Part shown: positions 1 to 8,407 of the stretch, piece by piece
Position numbering within the stretch: the stretch's first letter is position 1
How the letters are laid out: each line of letters begins with the position of its first letter
Program-made: the position numbers and the translations under genes
Notes under the pieces: generated by a model
What the model was told of the DNA's origin: nothing
Database searches by the model: none
The model's input: the letters and a program-made list of their open reading frames with translations, nothing else
DNA from: Bacillota bacterium
GTDB lineage: Bacteria > Bacillota > Clostridia > Tissierellales > Peptoniphilaceae
Assembly: GCA_028724185.1 (NCBI GenBank)
Contig: JAQYDN010000023.1
Span: 1 to 55,933, forward strand
Length of the DNA stretch: 55,933 nucleotides
Reading direction: 5' to 3'

Positions 1-1062
1 CTCTTAGGGATTTTGATCTTTATGATCTTGCGCTATATTTTTACGCGTTTTCCCGTCTTGAAGACGACGCTCTCCGCCGTGGTTATATCGGCGATGCTCG
101 CCTATGTCATCAATCCGTTGGTGACGTATATGGAGAAGAAAAATATCTCGAGAGGCCTCGGCGTCATCATTATTTACGCCGGATTTATCCTCTTGCTCGT
201 CATATTGTTCCTCGTGGTACTTCCCCAGACGGTGAGGGAATTCCGAAACTTTTTGTCGATTCTTCCCCAGTGGTTTAACGATCTCGAGGCGACGATCCTA
301 CAGGCGTCGGATCAGATCGAAAAGATGACGAATTTCAACATGCCGCGTTTAATGACGAGCGCGCAAAATGCGATCGAAAAATACGCGACGGTCATCGAGA
401 ACAATATGTTCAAGCGTCTAAGTTCCATGGCCTCGGGGATGTATGCGGCCTTCGGGCGCATGCTCAGTTTTATCCTGGTCTTAATCTTGACTTATTACTT
501 TACGGTCGACAAGAATCGGCTCAAAGTAAAGATGTATAAGGCCATTCCTTCGAAGTATCGTTCGGACGTGCTTTATTTGGCAACTGAAATCAATGTATCG
601 ATGCTCGAATTTGTCAAGGGAAAGTTACTGCTCGCGGTTATCGTCGGCGTGATGACGATGGCGATGCTTCTCATATTGAGAGTCGATTTTGCCGTGGTCA
701 TCGGTCTTATCACGATCGTCGCGGACATCATCCCCTATATCGGTCCGTTTTTGGCCTTCGTCCCCGCTTTTTTCTTCGCGGTGATGGACTCTTGGACCAA
801 GGCGTTTTGGGTGAGTATCTTGTTTGTCTTCTTGCAATGGGCGGAAAACAATCTGTTTGCACCTAAGATTTTGGGAAGTCGAACGGGTCTTCATCCGGCG
901 ATCGTCCTGCTGTGTATCTTTATTGGTGGAGGCATGTTCGGCGTCATCGGCATGATCCTTTCGGTACCGGTTTTTTCGATCTTGGTTATCTTGAAGGATT
1001 TCTTTACCATGAAGTGGCGGGACAACCAACGACAAAGAGAAGAACTTAAGAAAGTACAATAA
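1..1062 (+). CDS. AI-2E family transporter (YrrI-like), 5' end outside window
   Basis: A polytopic membrane protein of the AI-2E/PerM superfamily (COG0628), whose members are inferred exporters or antiporters; the substrate cannot be told from sequence. The frame is open to the left edge of the window, so the TTG at 13 is probably not the true start and a first part of the N-terminus is missing. Visible features are an N-terminal hydrophobic segment followed by a 'NPLV' motif, a hydrophilic amphipathic domain around residues 85-150, and a block of C-terminal membrane segments with a Pro-Tyr-Ile-Gly-Pro motif and the Gly-rich 'FIGGGMFGVIGM' stretch typical of the family. It precedes alaS as yrrI does in Bacillus subtilis, but a strong terminator separates the two. 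Family call is firm; function is not. Confidence 0.85.
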   Translation, partial: LLGILIFMILRYIFTRFPVLKTTLSAVVISAMLAYVINPLVTYMEKKNISRGLGVIIIYAGFILLLVILFLVVLPQTVREFRNFLSILPQWFNDLEATILQASDQIEKMTNFNMPRLMTSAQNAIEKYATVIENNMFKRLSSMASGMYAAFGRMLSFILVLILTYYFTVDKNRLKVKMYKAIPSKYRSDVLYLATEINVSMLEFVKGKLLLAVIVGVMTMAMLLILRVDFAVVIGLITIVADIIPYIGPFLAFVPAFFFAVMDSWTKAFWVSILFVFLQWAENNLFAPKILGSRTGLHPAIVLLCIFIGGGMFGVIGMILSVPVFSILVILKDFFTMKWRDNQRQREELKKVQ

Positions 1063-1090
1063 GCGACGGGATACTGTCGCTTATTTTTTT
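1058..1090 (+). terminator. Rho-independent terminator after the AI-2E transporter gene
   Basis: A perfect 10-bp stem (1058-1067 with 1076-1085) with an 8-nt loop is followed by a run of seven T. The left arm includes the stop codon of the gene. Confidence 0.93.
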
Positions 1091-1106
1091 GGATAAGGCA
1101 TTCAAA

Positions 1107-1135
1107 TTGACATTTTATGTCGGCAACTTTATAAT
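1107..1135 (+). promoter_or_regulatory. Consensus sigma-A promoter for alaS
   Basis: TTGACA at 1107-1112 and TATAAT at 1130-1135 are separated by exactly 17 nt, a perfect match to the housekeeping consensus. No T-box sequence is seen in the short leader, so alaS here seems constitutively transcribed. Confidence 0.9.
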
Positions 1136-1175
1136 TTTAATCATAATCATTTTATACAGATAAGCGGGAGGAAAC

Positions 1176-3815
1176 ATGAAACCATTGGGATTACACGAGA
1201 TTAGAAGCGAGTTTCTAAAATTCTATGAAAGCAAAAAACACTTGGCCTTACCGAGTTTTTCGCTGGTGCCGAAGAACGATAAATCGTTGCTTTTGATCGG
1301 TGCGGGAATGGCGCCGATGAAAAAATTCTTTACAGGGGAAGCGGTACCTCCCGCGTCGCGCGTGTGTACGTCTCAAAAATGTATTCGGACGGGCGATATC
1401 GAAAATGTCGGAAAGACCGACCGCCACGCGACATTCTTTGAAATGCTCGGGAATTTTTCGTTCGGAGATTATTTTAAGAGCGAAGCAATTCCGTGGGCGT
1501 GGGAATTTTTAACCGAAGTCTTGGAGATCGACCCCGACCGTTTGTGGGCGACGATCTACTTGGACGACGACGAGGCTTTTCGCATTTGGAACGAAGAGGT
1601 CGGCCTTCCGAAGGAGCGCATCGTGCGACTCGGAAAAGAAGATAACTTTTGGGAACTGAGCGTCGGTCCCTCCGGCCCGTGTTCCGAAATTTACTTCGAC
1701 CGCGGCGAAAAGCACGGATGCGGCAAGCCCGACTGTAAGCCGGGTTGCGATTGCGATCGCTATATCGAAGTATGGAACCTCGTCTTTACCCAGTTCGACA
1801 AAGACGAAGAGGGCAACTACCATCCCCTCGCGCGTCCGAATATCGACACGGGGATGGGCCTGGAGCGCATCGCGACGGTCTTGCAGGAGACGAACAACAT
1901 CTTCGAGATCGACGCCATTCACGCGATTCTGGAAGACATCTGCGAGATGGCGGGTTATGAGTACGGCACCGACCCGAAATTAGATATGTCCGTTCGAGTC
2001 ATCACCGACCACATCCGCGCGATCACCTTTATGATCTCGGATTCGATTATTCCGTCGAATGAAGGTCGCGGCTATGTCGAGAGACGCCTGACGAGGCGTG
2101 CGGCAAAACACGGCAGAAATCTCGGCATCCAAGGTGCCTTTTTATACAAGCTCGCCGACAGCGTGATCGATTCGTGGAAGGTACAGTACAGGGAACTCGA
2201 AGATAATCGGGAGGTTATTCAGCGCGTGATCCTGCGCGAAGAAGAGCGCTTCTTAAAGACTCTGGAGACGGGCATGGAATTGCTCGAATCGGAAATCGAC
2301 AAGATGAAAAAAGAGGAGAGAAGAGAATTTTCCGGAGAAGACGCCTTTAAACTCTACGATACCTACGGATTTCCGCTGGACCTGACGAGAGAAATTTTGG
2401 AAGAGTCCGGCATGACCCTGGACGAAGCGGCTTTTGACGAAAAAATGGAAGCGCAAAAAAATCGCGCGCGCGTGGCGAGAGACGATTCCGACAACATCGG
2501 ATGGTCCGCCGGTTCGGGCTTCGACCTCAACGACATCGAAGAGGAGACGGACTTCGTCGGCTACGAGACCTTGGATATCGACGGGGCGAACTTGCTTCAC
2601 ATCATCGTCGAAGGAGAAGACGTCGAGCGCGTGGAAAGCGGCGAGAAGGCGATCTTCTATTTAAATCCCACGCCGTTTTATGGAGAGAGCGGGGGACAGG
2701 TCGGCGATACGGGCGTCGTAGAAGGCGACGGTTTTACGATTCGCATCGAAGATGCGCAAAAGACGAAGAGCGGACACACTTATGTGATCGGCACCGTCAC
2801 CGAAGGTGTCGCCACGCCGGGCAGCGTGAGCGCGCACGTCGACAGAGAACGGCGCGAAAAGACGCGGAGAAACCACTCGGTAACGCACCTGCTGCACCAA
2901 GCGCTGAAAGATACCCTGGGCGATCACGTCAATCAAGCGGGATCACACGTCGGGCCGGATATGATGCGGTTCGACTTTACGCACTACGAAGCGGTATCGG
3001 CCGAGGATATACAGACCATCGAGGAGATCGTCAACCGAAAGATTTTCGAATCTCTTCCCGTCCGCACCGAGATCCTCTCCTACGACGAGGCGAAAGAGAC
3101 GGGCGCCGTCGGCCTCTTTGAAGACAAATACGGCGATAAAGTTCGCGTCGTGAGTATGGGCGATTACTCGAAGGAACTTTGCGGCGGTACTCACGTCGAA
3201 AATACCGCGCAGATCGGCATGTTTAAAATCCTGTCCGAAAGCGGTATCTCCGCGGGCGTTCGTCGAATGGAAACCGTCACCGGTCCCGCGCTCTATCGCC
3301 TGATAAAAGTGACAGATGCGACGAATCACGAAGCGGCTGTGCTCTTAAAGGCTTCGGAAGGCGAGATTATTAAAAAATTAAAACATCATTTAAAAAATGA
3401 GAAGAACTTAGAGAAGGAACTGGACAGATTAAACGCCGAGATCGCGAAATCGAGAATGCGCGATCAAGTGGGCGAAAAGGAGACGATCGCGGGAATCGAC
3501 GTAATCCGCGGGAGCTTCCGAGACGTCTCGGTAGAAGATTTGCGGAACATGGCCGAAAATTTAAGAGATAAAGAAGATGCTCTGGTCATTCTTTCGACGG
3601 TAAACGGAGAGAAATTGAACTTTGTCTGTGCGTCGCCGAAAGACGTCATTTCTCGAGGATTTAAGGCTGGCGATATCGTAAGAAACATCGCGAAGATAGC
3701 AGGCGGCGGAGGCGGCGGGCGCCCCGATATGGCGACGGCCGGCGGCAAGGACGTCAAGAGCGTCGATAAGGCGATGCATGCGGTCGAAGATATCCTGAAT
3801 GATATAGGAAAATGA
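1176..3815 (+). CDS. alaS: Alanine-tRNA ligase
   Basis: Charges tRNA-Ala with alanine and clears mischarged Ser/Gly in the cytoplasm. The 879-residue length is normal for the family. The N-terminal class II catalytic core is clear (motif 'FFEMLGNFSFGDYF' near residue 90 and the 'NIDTGMGLER' segment). The editing domain carries the zinc-binding HxxxH at H567/H571 and C669/H673 in 'CGGTH'. The C-terminal DHHA1 domain ends with a Gly-rich 'GGGGGGRPDMA' motif. ATG at 1176 follows GGGAGGA at a good distance. It is transcribed from its own consensus promoter and followed 48 nt later by ireB, the usual Firmicutes neighbour. Confidence 0.98.
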   Translation: MKPLGLHEIRSEFLKFYESKKHLALPSFSLVPKNDKSLLLIGAGMAPMKKFFTGEAVPPASRVCTSQKCIRTGDIENVGKTDRHATFFEMLGNFSFGDYFKSEAIPWAWEFLTEVLEIDPDRLWATIYLDDDEAFRIWNEEVGLPKERIVRLGKEDNFWELSVGPSGPCSEIYFDRGEKHGCGKPDCKPGCDCDRYIEVWNLVFTQFDKDEEGNYHPLARPNIDTGMGLERIATVLQETNNIFEIDAIHAILEDICEMAGYEYGTDPKLDMSVRVITDHIRAITFMISDSIIPSNEGRGYVERRLTRRAAKHGRNLGIQGAFLYKLADSVIDSWKVQYRELEDNREVIQRVILREEERFLKTLETGMELLESEIDKMKKEERREFSGEDAFKLYDTYGFPLDLTREILEESGMTLDEAAFDEKMEAQKNRARVARDDSDNIGWSAGSGFDLNDIEEETDFVGYETLDIDGANLLHIIVEGEDVERVESGEKAIFYLNPTPFYGESGGQVGDTGVVEGDGFTIRIEDAQKTKSGHTYVIGTVTEGVATPGSVSAHVDRERREKTRRNHSVTHLLHQALKDTLGDHVNQAGSHVGPDMMRFDFTHYEAVSAEDIQTIEEIVNRKIFESLPVRTEILSYDEAKETGAVGLFEDKYGDKVRVVSMGDYSKELCGGTHVENTAQIGMFKILSESGISAGVRRMETVTGPALYRLIKVTDATNHEAAVLLKASEGEIIKKLKHHLKNEKNLEKELDRLNAEIAKSRMRDQVGEKETIAGIDVIRGSFRDVSVEDLRNMAENLRDKEDALVILSTVNGEKLNFVCASPKDVISRGFKAGDIVRNIAKIAGGGGGGRPDMATAGGKDVKSVDKAMHAVEDILNDIGK

Positions 3816-3834
3816 TGTCGAAAATGAGAATTTG

Positions 3835-3843
3835 TGATATAAT
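3835..3843 (+). promoter_or_regulatory. Extended -10 promoter for ireB and downstream genes
   Basis: TGaTATAAT lies 20 nt upstream of the ireB start, within the short alaS-ireB gap. No good -35 is seen at 16-18 nt, so this is an extended -10 element. Confidence 0.6.
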
Positions 3844-3863
3844 AACCTCATGGAGGAGATTAT

Positions 3864-4121
3864 ATGGACAATAATCAGTTTGAGACGCATATCTTTGAGA
3901 AGTCTAACGGCGATAGCGAAAAGATTCGTTCCGGAATTAAAATCGTGTTTCATGCATTGGAAGATAAGGGTTATGATCCGATCGACCAAATTATTGGCTA
4001 TATATTATCCGGAGACCCTACGTATATTACGAGTCATCAAAATGCGCGCAACATCATACAATCGATTGAACGTGACGAGCTTTTAGCAGCGTTGTTAAAA
4101 TTCTATTTAAAGGAAGAATAG
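3864..4121 (+). CDS. ireB: IreB family regulatory protein (UPF0297)
   Basis: A small cytoplasmic protein of 85 residues, the family's usual size. Family members (IreB in Enterococcus, ReoM in Listeria, YrzL in Bacillus) are phosphorylated by the PASTA-domain Ser/Thr kinase and modulate cell wall synthesis. The conserved stretches 'LEDKGYDPIDQIIGYILSGD' and 'PTYITSHQNAR' are present. It keeps the classic position directly after alaS and before ruvX, although here an aldo/keto reductase gene is inserted between ireB and ruvX. A GGAGG ribosome binding site precedes ATG at 3864. The stop codon is inside the left arm of a long hairpin (4115-4148). Confidence 0.93.
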   Translation: MDNNQFETHIFEKSNGDSEKIRSGIKIVFHALEDKGYDPIDQIIGYILSGDPTYITSHQNARNIIQSIERDELLAALLKFYLKEE

Positions 4122-4148
4122 AGATGGGCGTAAGCTCATCTCTATTCT
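4115..4148 (+). terminator. Strong stem-loop overlapping the ireB stop codon, possible terminator or attenuator
   Basis: A 12-bp perfect stem (4115-4126 with 4137-4148) extends to about 15 bp through one G-T pair, closing on a GTAA loop. The following sequence is only weakly T-rich, so full termination is doubtful; it could trim expression of the downstream reductase or protect the transcript end. Confidence 0.5.
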
Positions 4149-4175
4149 ATTTGAGTGGTTGAGTGCAGGTGAAAG

Positions 4176-5117
4176 ATGGCAATTTTAGGAAAGACGGGAA
4201 TCGAAGTGTCGCCTTTATGCTTCGGTTCTTTAACATTTTCGAAATTTCAGGCAAATTTATCGCTGAAAAAAGGCACCGAATTATTGGTATATGCCCGCGA
4301 AAAGGGTATTAATTTCATAGATACTGCGGAAATTTACGACAATTACGCGTATATTCGCGAGGCGATTAAAGAAGTCGGTCGCGAGCAGTGGGTCATCACG
4401 TCGAAGGCGTATTGTTACGATGAAGAAACTGCGGAACGAAGTGTAAAAAAAGCCTTGGAGGAATTGGATACCGATTATATCGATATTTTTATGTTGCACG
4501 AGCAGGAGTCGTTGCTCACGCTCAAAGGTCATCGCGAGGCGCTGAAGCGTCTAAAGAAATTTAAAGATGACGGCATTATTCGGGCGATCGGTATATCGAC
4601 GCACTTTATAGGTTGTGTAAATGCGACGGCACTTTTCCCGGAAATCGAGGTTATCCATCCGATTATCAATAAAAAAGGGATTGGTATTCAAGACGGAACG
4701 CCTCTGGAGATGCTTCACGCTATCGAAGCGAGACATAAAAAAGGCATTGGCATATACTCCATGAAGGCATTGGGTGGCGGTCACTTAATTCAGGACAATC
4801 GCGAGGCGCTCGAGTGGATTCGAACGCAACCCGCGATCGATGCGACGGCCATCGGCATGCAGTCTAAACAGGAGATCGACTACAATGCGGACTTGTTTTT
4901 AAAGGGCGAAGAAAATGAAGCGGCACTTAAGGAAATTTCCAATAAGAAAAGACGTCTCATTATAGGTGATTATTGCATCGGATGCGGGAGTTGCGAAAGA
5001 CGCTGTAAGCAGGACGGCATTCACGTCGTCGATGGGCGCGCCGTTCCGAATGAAAAATGTATTTTATGCGGCTACTGCGCAACAGTTTGTCCGGAATTTT
5101 GTATTAAAGTGATTTAG
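4176..5117 (+). CDS. Aldo/keto reductase with C-terminal 2x[4Fe-4S] ferredoxin domain
   Basis: A 313-residue fusion. Residues 1-260 form an aldo/keto reductase barrel: the Asp/Tyr of the catalytic tetrad in 'FIDTAEIYDNY', Lys in 'TSKAY' and His in 'FMLHEQE'. Residues 264-313 carry two ferredoxin cluster motifs, CIGCGSCERRC and CILCGYCATVC-P. Such proteins are presumed NAD(P)H- or ferredoxin-linked oxidoreductases of anaerobes; the substrate is unknown. It lies 54 nt after ireB and its stop codon abuts the ruvX ATG, so it is co-transcribed with housekeeping genes. ATG at 4176 follows AGGTGAAAG. Domain calls are confident; the metabolic role is not known. Confidence 0.9.
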   Translation: MAILGKTGIEVSPLCFGSLTFSKFQANLSLKKGTELLVYAREKGINFIDTAEIYDNYAYIREAIKEVGREQWVITSKAYCYDEETAERSVKKALEELDTDYIDIFMLHEQESLLTLKGHREALKRLKKFKDDGIIRAIGISTHFIGCVNATALFPEIEVIHPIINKKGIGIQDGTPLEMLHAIEARHKKGIGIYSMKALGGGHLIQDNREALEWIRTQPAIDATAIGMQSKQEIDYNADLFLKGEENEAALKEISNKKRRLIIGDYCIGCGSCERRCKQDGIHVVDGRAVPNEKCILCGYCATVCPEFCIKVI

Positions 5118-5534
5118 ATGAAGCGTTTATTAGGTTTAGATATCGGCAACAAGACGATAGGCGTAGCGGTCTCGGATCCCTTGGGGATTTTAGCGCAAGG
5201 GGTTACCACGATTACCAGGCGCTCCAAAGATGAAGATGTTCAGGCGTTGAAAGAGATCATCGAGACTTACGACGTCGACAAATTGATCGTCGGTTTGCCG
5301 AAGAATATGAATAATTCCGTCGGATTTCAGGCGACGAGGACGATGAACTACGTCGATTATTTAAAAGATGCGCTGCATATGGAAGTGATCTATGTCGACG
5401 AGCGATTGACGACGGCCTCTGCGACGCAAGCGCTGATAGAAGGCGGCGTAAGAAGAGAGAATCGGAAGAAGTATGTCGACAAGATAGCGGCTGTTTTTAT
5501 CCTACAAACGTATTTGGATCAACAATCACTTTAA
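5118..5534 (+). CDS. ruvX: RuvX/YqgF family nuclease (putative Holliday junction resolvase)
   Basis: An RNase H-fold protein of 138 residues, normal for the YqgF family, which acts in processing of 16S rRNA precursor and is also proposed as a Holliday junction resolvase. Catalytic Asp8 sits in 'GLDIG', followed by 'GVAVSDPLG', 'VGLPKNMNNSVG', 'VDERLTT' and the terminal 'KKYVDKIAAVFILQTYLD'. Start ATG at 5118 directly follows the stop of the reductase gene. Bacillus has yrrK in the same position after the ireB homologue. Confidence 0.95.
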   Translation: MKRLLGLDIGNKTIGVAVSDPLGILAQGVTTITRRSKDEDVQALKEIIETYDVDKLIVGLPKNMNNSVGFQATRTMNYVDYLKDALHMEVIYVDERLTTASATQALIEGGVRRENRKKYVDKIAAVFILQTYLDQQSL

Positions 5535-5535
5535 A

Positions 5536-5566
5536 CGTTCACGTCCGCGTGTGAACGCGTTGTTTT
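5536..5566 (+). terminator. Terminator-like hairpin after ruvX
   Basis: The arms CGTTCAC (5536-5542) and GTGAACG (5551-5557) pair, extendable by G-T pairs, and are followed by a T-rich stretch (5560-5566). The spacing before the T-run makes it moderate in strength. Confidence 0.65.
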
Positions 5567-5619
5567 TGTGCGTATTTTTAATAAACGCATGGATTATAAG
5601 AGAAGTGTAGGTGGAAGCA

Positions 5620-6078
5620 ATGTCCGATAACGAGTTTAGAGATTTTCTGCAAAGTAAAGGTTATAAATATACGAAACAACGCCAAATCGTCATGGAGATT
5701 TTTTCCGAACATAGCGACGAGCACATGACGACGGAAGAAGTGTTTCGGTATGCGTCGGAAAAAATGCCCGAGATAGGCATCGCTACGGTGTATCGAGCCG
5801 TCGGCTTGTTGGAAAGCATCGGTTATTTAACGGCGATCACATTTGAAGATGGCACGACGCGTTACGAGCGACGCCATAAAGAAGAAAAACATATTCACCA
5901 CCATTTAATTTGCAATAATTGTAACAAGATTATGGAAGTCAATTTAGACTTATTGGATGAATTAGAGGACGAAATAGAAAAAACCGTACATTTTCATATT
6001 ACGGATCATAATTTAAAATTTTACGGCCTTTGCGAAGAGTGTAGAAAGGCCATGGAGGGAGAATCGGATGAAGAATAA
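5620..6078 (+). CDS. fur: Fur family transcriptional regulator
   Basis: A 152-residue metal-dependent DNA-binding repressor. The N-terminal winged helix contains 'TKQRQIVMEIF' and the recognition helix 'IGIATVYRAVGLLE'. The dimerisation domain has the histidine cluster 'HIHHHLIC' and two CxxC pairs (CNNC, CEEC) for structural zinc. The histidine cluster favours Fur/Zur over PerR, but the sensed metal is not certain. I chose ATG at 5620 because AGGTGG (5609-5614) is 5 nt upstream; the in-frame GTG at 5611 lies inside that ribosome binding site. The 3' end overlaps rnjA by 11 nt, so the two are translationally coupled. Confidence 0.9.
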   Translation: MSDNEFRDFLQSKGYKYTKQRQIVMEIFSEHSDEHMTTEEVFRYASEKMPEIGIATVYRAVGLLESIGYLTAITFEDGTTRYERRHKEEKHIHHHLICNNCNKIMEVNLDLLDELEDEIEKTVHFHITDHNLKFYGLCEECRKAMEGESDEE

Positions 6079-7738
6079 ACAAAAACTTCGCATCATACCG
6101 CTCGGCGGGATGCAAGAAGTGGGAAAGAACATGACGGTCGTCGAGTATCAAGGTGAAATGATCCTCATCGACTGCGGCATGACCTTCCCCGAAGACGATA
6201 TGCCGGGAATCGACATCGTCATTCCGGACATTCAATATTTATTGCAAAATAAACAAAAGATCAAGGGAATCGTCATTACTCACGGACACGAGGACCACAT
6301 CGGAGCGGTTCCCTACGTCCTAAAGCAGATCAACGTCCCCGTGTACGGAACGAAGTTGACGCTCGGACTTCTCGAAAACAAGCTCAAGGAGCACAGACTC
6401 CTGCGTTCGACGAAACTCGTCACGGTCAGCTACCGAAAGCCGATGAAGATCGGACGATTTTTCGAAGTCGAGTGGGTTCGCGTCAACCACTCCATTCCCG
6501 ACGCCGCGGCTCTCGCCATTACGACGCCGGCCGGCGTATTGGTTCATACGGGCGACTTTAAAGTCGACTTTACCCCGATTTCCGGAGATCCGATCGACTT
6601 GAACCGCCTCGCGGAAATCGGAGATCGCGGCGTGCTCGCGCTGATGAGCGAGTCGACCAACGTGCTGCGAGAAGGCTTTTCGATGAGCGAGCGAAAGGTC
6701 GGGGCGACGTTTGACCGGCTGTTCGCGCTGATGAAAAATAATCGGATCATCATCGCCACCTTTGCCTCGAACGTCTACCGTATTCAACAGATCATCAATG
6801 CGGCCGAACGCTATAATCGCAAGGTCGTCTTAAGCGGCAGAAGCATGATCAATGTCATGGGCATCGCCCAAAACTTAGGTTATCTCCGCGTAAAGAAAAA
6901 CACGATCATCGACATCAAGGACATGAATCGCTATAACCCGAAGCAACTCGTCTTGATTACGACGGGCAGCCAGGGCGAACCGATGAGTGCGATGACGCGA
7001 ATCTCTACCGGACAACACAAGCGCATCCAATTGATGCCGGATGACGTCATCATCCTCTCGGCACACCCGATTCCGGGCAATGAGAGCGCGGTCAATACGG
7101 TCATTAACCGCCTGCTCGACAAGGGCGTCCGCGTCATCTACGAATCGTTATCGGAAATTCACGTCTCAGGTCACGCGTATCAGGAAGAGCACAAGCTCAT
7201 GATCAACCTGTTGAAGCCGAAGTTCTTCATCCCGATCCACGGGGAAGTGAAGCACTTGCTAAAACATACCGAAGTCGCTCAAAAGATGGGAATCCCGAAG
7301 AAGAATATCTTTATGCTCGAAAACGGGAACTGCCTTGAGATAACGAAAAACGAAGCACATCTTGCCAAGAACGTCGAAGCGGGTCAAGTGTTAATCGACG
7401 GACTCGGCATCGGAGATGTGGGTAATATCGTGCTGCGAGATCGCAAGCACCTCTCCGAAGACGGGTTGATCATTGCGATTATCGCGATGAATAAGAAGAC
7501 GGGCCAATTGGTTTCGGGTCCGGACATCATCTCTCGAGGTTTCGTATACGTCCGCGAATCGACCGACCTCATGAACGAGGTACGCCACGTCGTATCCGAG
7601 TCGCTCGAAAGTTGCAAAAAGCAAAATATTAAAGATTGGTCGTCGATCAAGTCTCAAATTCGGGACGATTTACGCAACTTTATCTTTAAGAAGACCAGAC
7701 GCAATCCGATGATCCTGCCGATCATTATGGATGTGTAA
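6068..7738 (+). CDS. rnjA: Ribonuclease J
   Basis: A 556-residue metallo-beta-lactamase/beta-CASP ribonuclease with endonuclease and 5'-3' exonuclease activity in mRNA decay and rRNA maturation. The zinc-binding 'THGHEDHIGA' motif is at residues 71-80; 'SGHAYQEEHKLM' and 'KFFIPIHGEVKHL' carry further conserved histidines; the C-terminal dimerisation domain is present. Length equals that of Bacillus RNase J1. It overlaps the end of fur by 11 nt, an unusual partner, and is followed by a clean terminator. Confidence 0.97.
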   Translation: MKNKQKLRIIPLGGMQEVGKNMTVVEYQGEMILIDCGMTFPEDDMPGIDIVIPDIQYLLQNKQKIKGIVITHGHEDHIGAVPYVLKQINVPVYGTKLTLGLLENKLKEHRLLRSTKLVTVSYRKPMKIGRFFEVEWVRVNHSIPDAAALAITTPAGVLVHTGDFKVDFTPISGDPIDLNRLAEIGDRGVLALMSESTNVLREGFSMSERKVGATFDRLFALMKNNRIIIATFASNVYRIQQIINAAERYNRKVVLSGRSMINVMGIAQNLGYLRVKKNTIIDIKDMNRYNPKQLVLITTGSQGEPMSAMTRISTGQHKRIQLMPDDVIILSAHPIPGNESAVNTVINRLLDKGVRVIYESLSEIHVSGHAYQEEHKLMINLLKPKFFIPIHGEVKHLLKHTEVAQKMGIPKKNIFMLENGNCLEITKNEAHLAKNVEAGQVLIDGLGIGDVGNIVLRDRKHLSEDGLIIAIIAMNKKTGQLVSGPDIISRGFVYVRESTDLMNEVRHVVSESLESCKKQNIKDWSSIKSQIRDDLRNFIFKKTRRNPMILPIIMDV

Positions 7739-7739
7739 T

Positions 7740-7762
7740 AGCCGGGCAATCCGGCTTTTTTT
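7740..7762 (+). terminator. Rho-independent terminator after rnjA
   Basis: AGCCGG (7740-7745) pairs with CCGGCT (7751-7756) across a 5-nt loop, followed by eight T. It ends only 3 nt before the trmR start codon. Confidence 0.9.
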
Positions 7763-7765
7763 ATC

Positions 7766-8407
7766 ATGTATATAACGGAGCCTTTTATAGAAGATTTTCT
7801 CGATGCGCTCGTGCCGGATGCGGGAGGTTATCTCTCGGAGATGCGTAAGTTTGCGGAAAGCGAACAAATTCCCATCGTCGACAGACAGGTGGAAAATTTT
7901 CTGATGTTCTTTTTGCCCGTATTAAATCCCCGTGCCATCTTGGAGCTGGGGACGGCGATCGGTTATTCGGCGTCGATGATGGCGAGGGCGACCGATGCGT
8001 CGATCACGACGGTCGAACTCGACGAGAACCGCGCGATCAACGCGAGGACGCATTTTCAAAATCAGCGCTTGGAAGACCGCATTCGCCTCGTCGTCTCGGA
8101 TGCGGAAGAGTTCGTAAAAAAAGACACGTCGCGTTACGATTTTATCTTTATCGACGCGGCAAAGGGGCAGTACGAGGTCTATTTAAAGGCGTGCCTATCT
8201 CTACTGAACGAGGGCGGCGTCATTTGTATGGACAACGTCCTCTTCCACGGCATGTTGGCGTCGAAGAAGTTGTATAAGCGTCGAAAGGTGACGATCGTCA
8301 AGCGGCTGAAGCGGATGCTCTACGAAGTGTTGCATTCGGAGTCGCTGAGCGCGAATTTGTTGCCTATCGGCGATGGGCTGTTGATGATAAGGAGATTAAA
8401 TGGATAG
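7766..8407 (+). CDS. trmR: tRNA 5-hydroxyuridine methyltransferase (YrrM/TrmR-like)
   Basis: A 213-residue class I SAM-dependent O-methyltransferase (COG4122). The SAM site 'ILELGTAIGYSASMMA' is at about residues 52-67, with the acidic 'TTVELDE' and metal-binding 'DFIFIDAAKGQY' and 'MDNVLFHG' motifs. In Bacillus TrmR methylates 5-hydroxyuridine at position 34 of tRNA to 5-methoxyuridine, and its gene sits beside trhP and udk exactly as here, so the specific name is well supported by context. ATG at 7766 fits the family N-terminus, yet it follows the rnjA terminator by 3 nt and has no visible ribosome binding site. It overlaps trhP by 8 nt. Confidence 0.87.
   Translation: MYITEPFIEDFLDALVPDAGGYLSEMRKFAESEQIPIVDRQVENFLMFFLPVLNPRAILELGTAIGYSASMMARATDASITTVELDENRAINARTHFQNQRLEDRIRLVVSDAEEFVKKDTSRYDFIFIDAAKGQYEVYLKACLSLLNEGGVICMDNVLFHGMLASKKLYKRRKVTIVKRLKRMLYEVLHSESLSANLLPIGDGLLMIRRLNG

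Noticed and set aside
13-15. TTG as the start codon of the first gene
   Set aside because: The frame is open to base 1 and the family normally has more N-terminal sequence, so the gene is treated as cut by the window.
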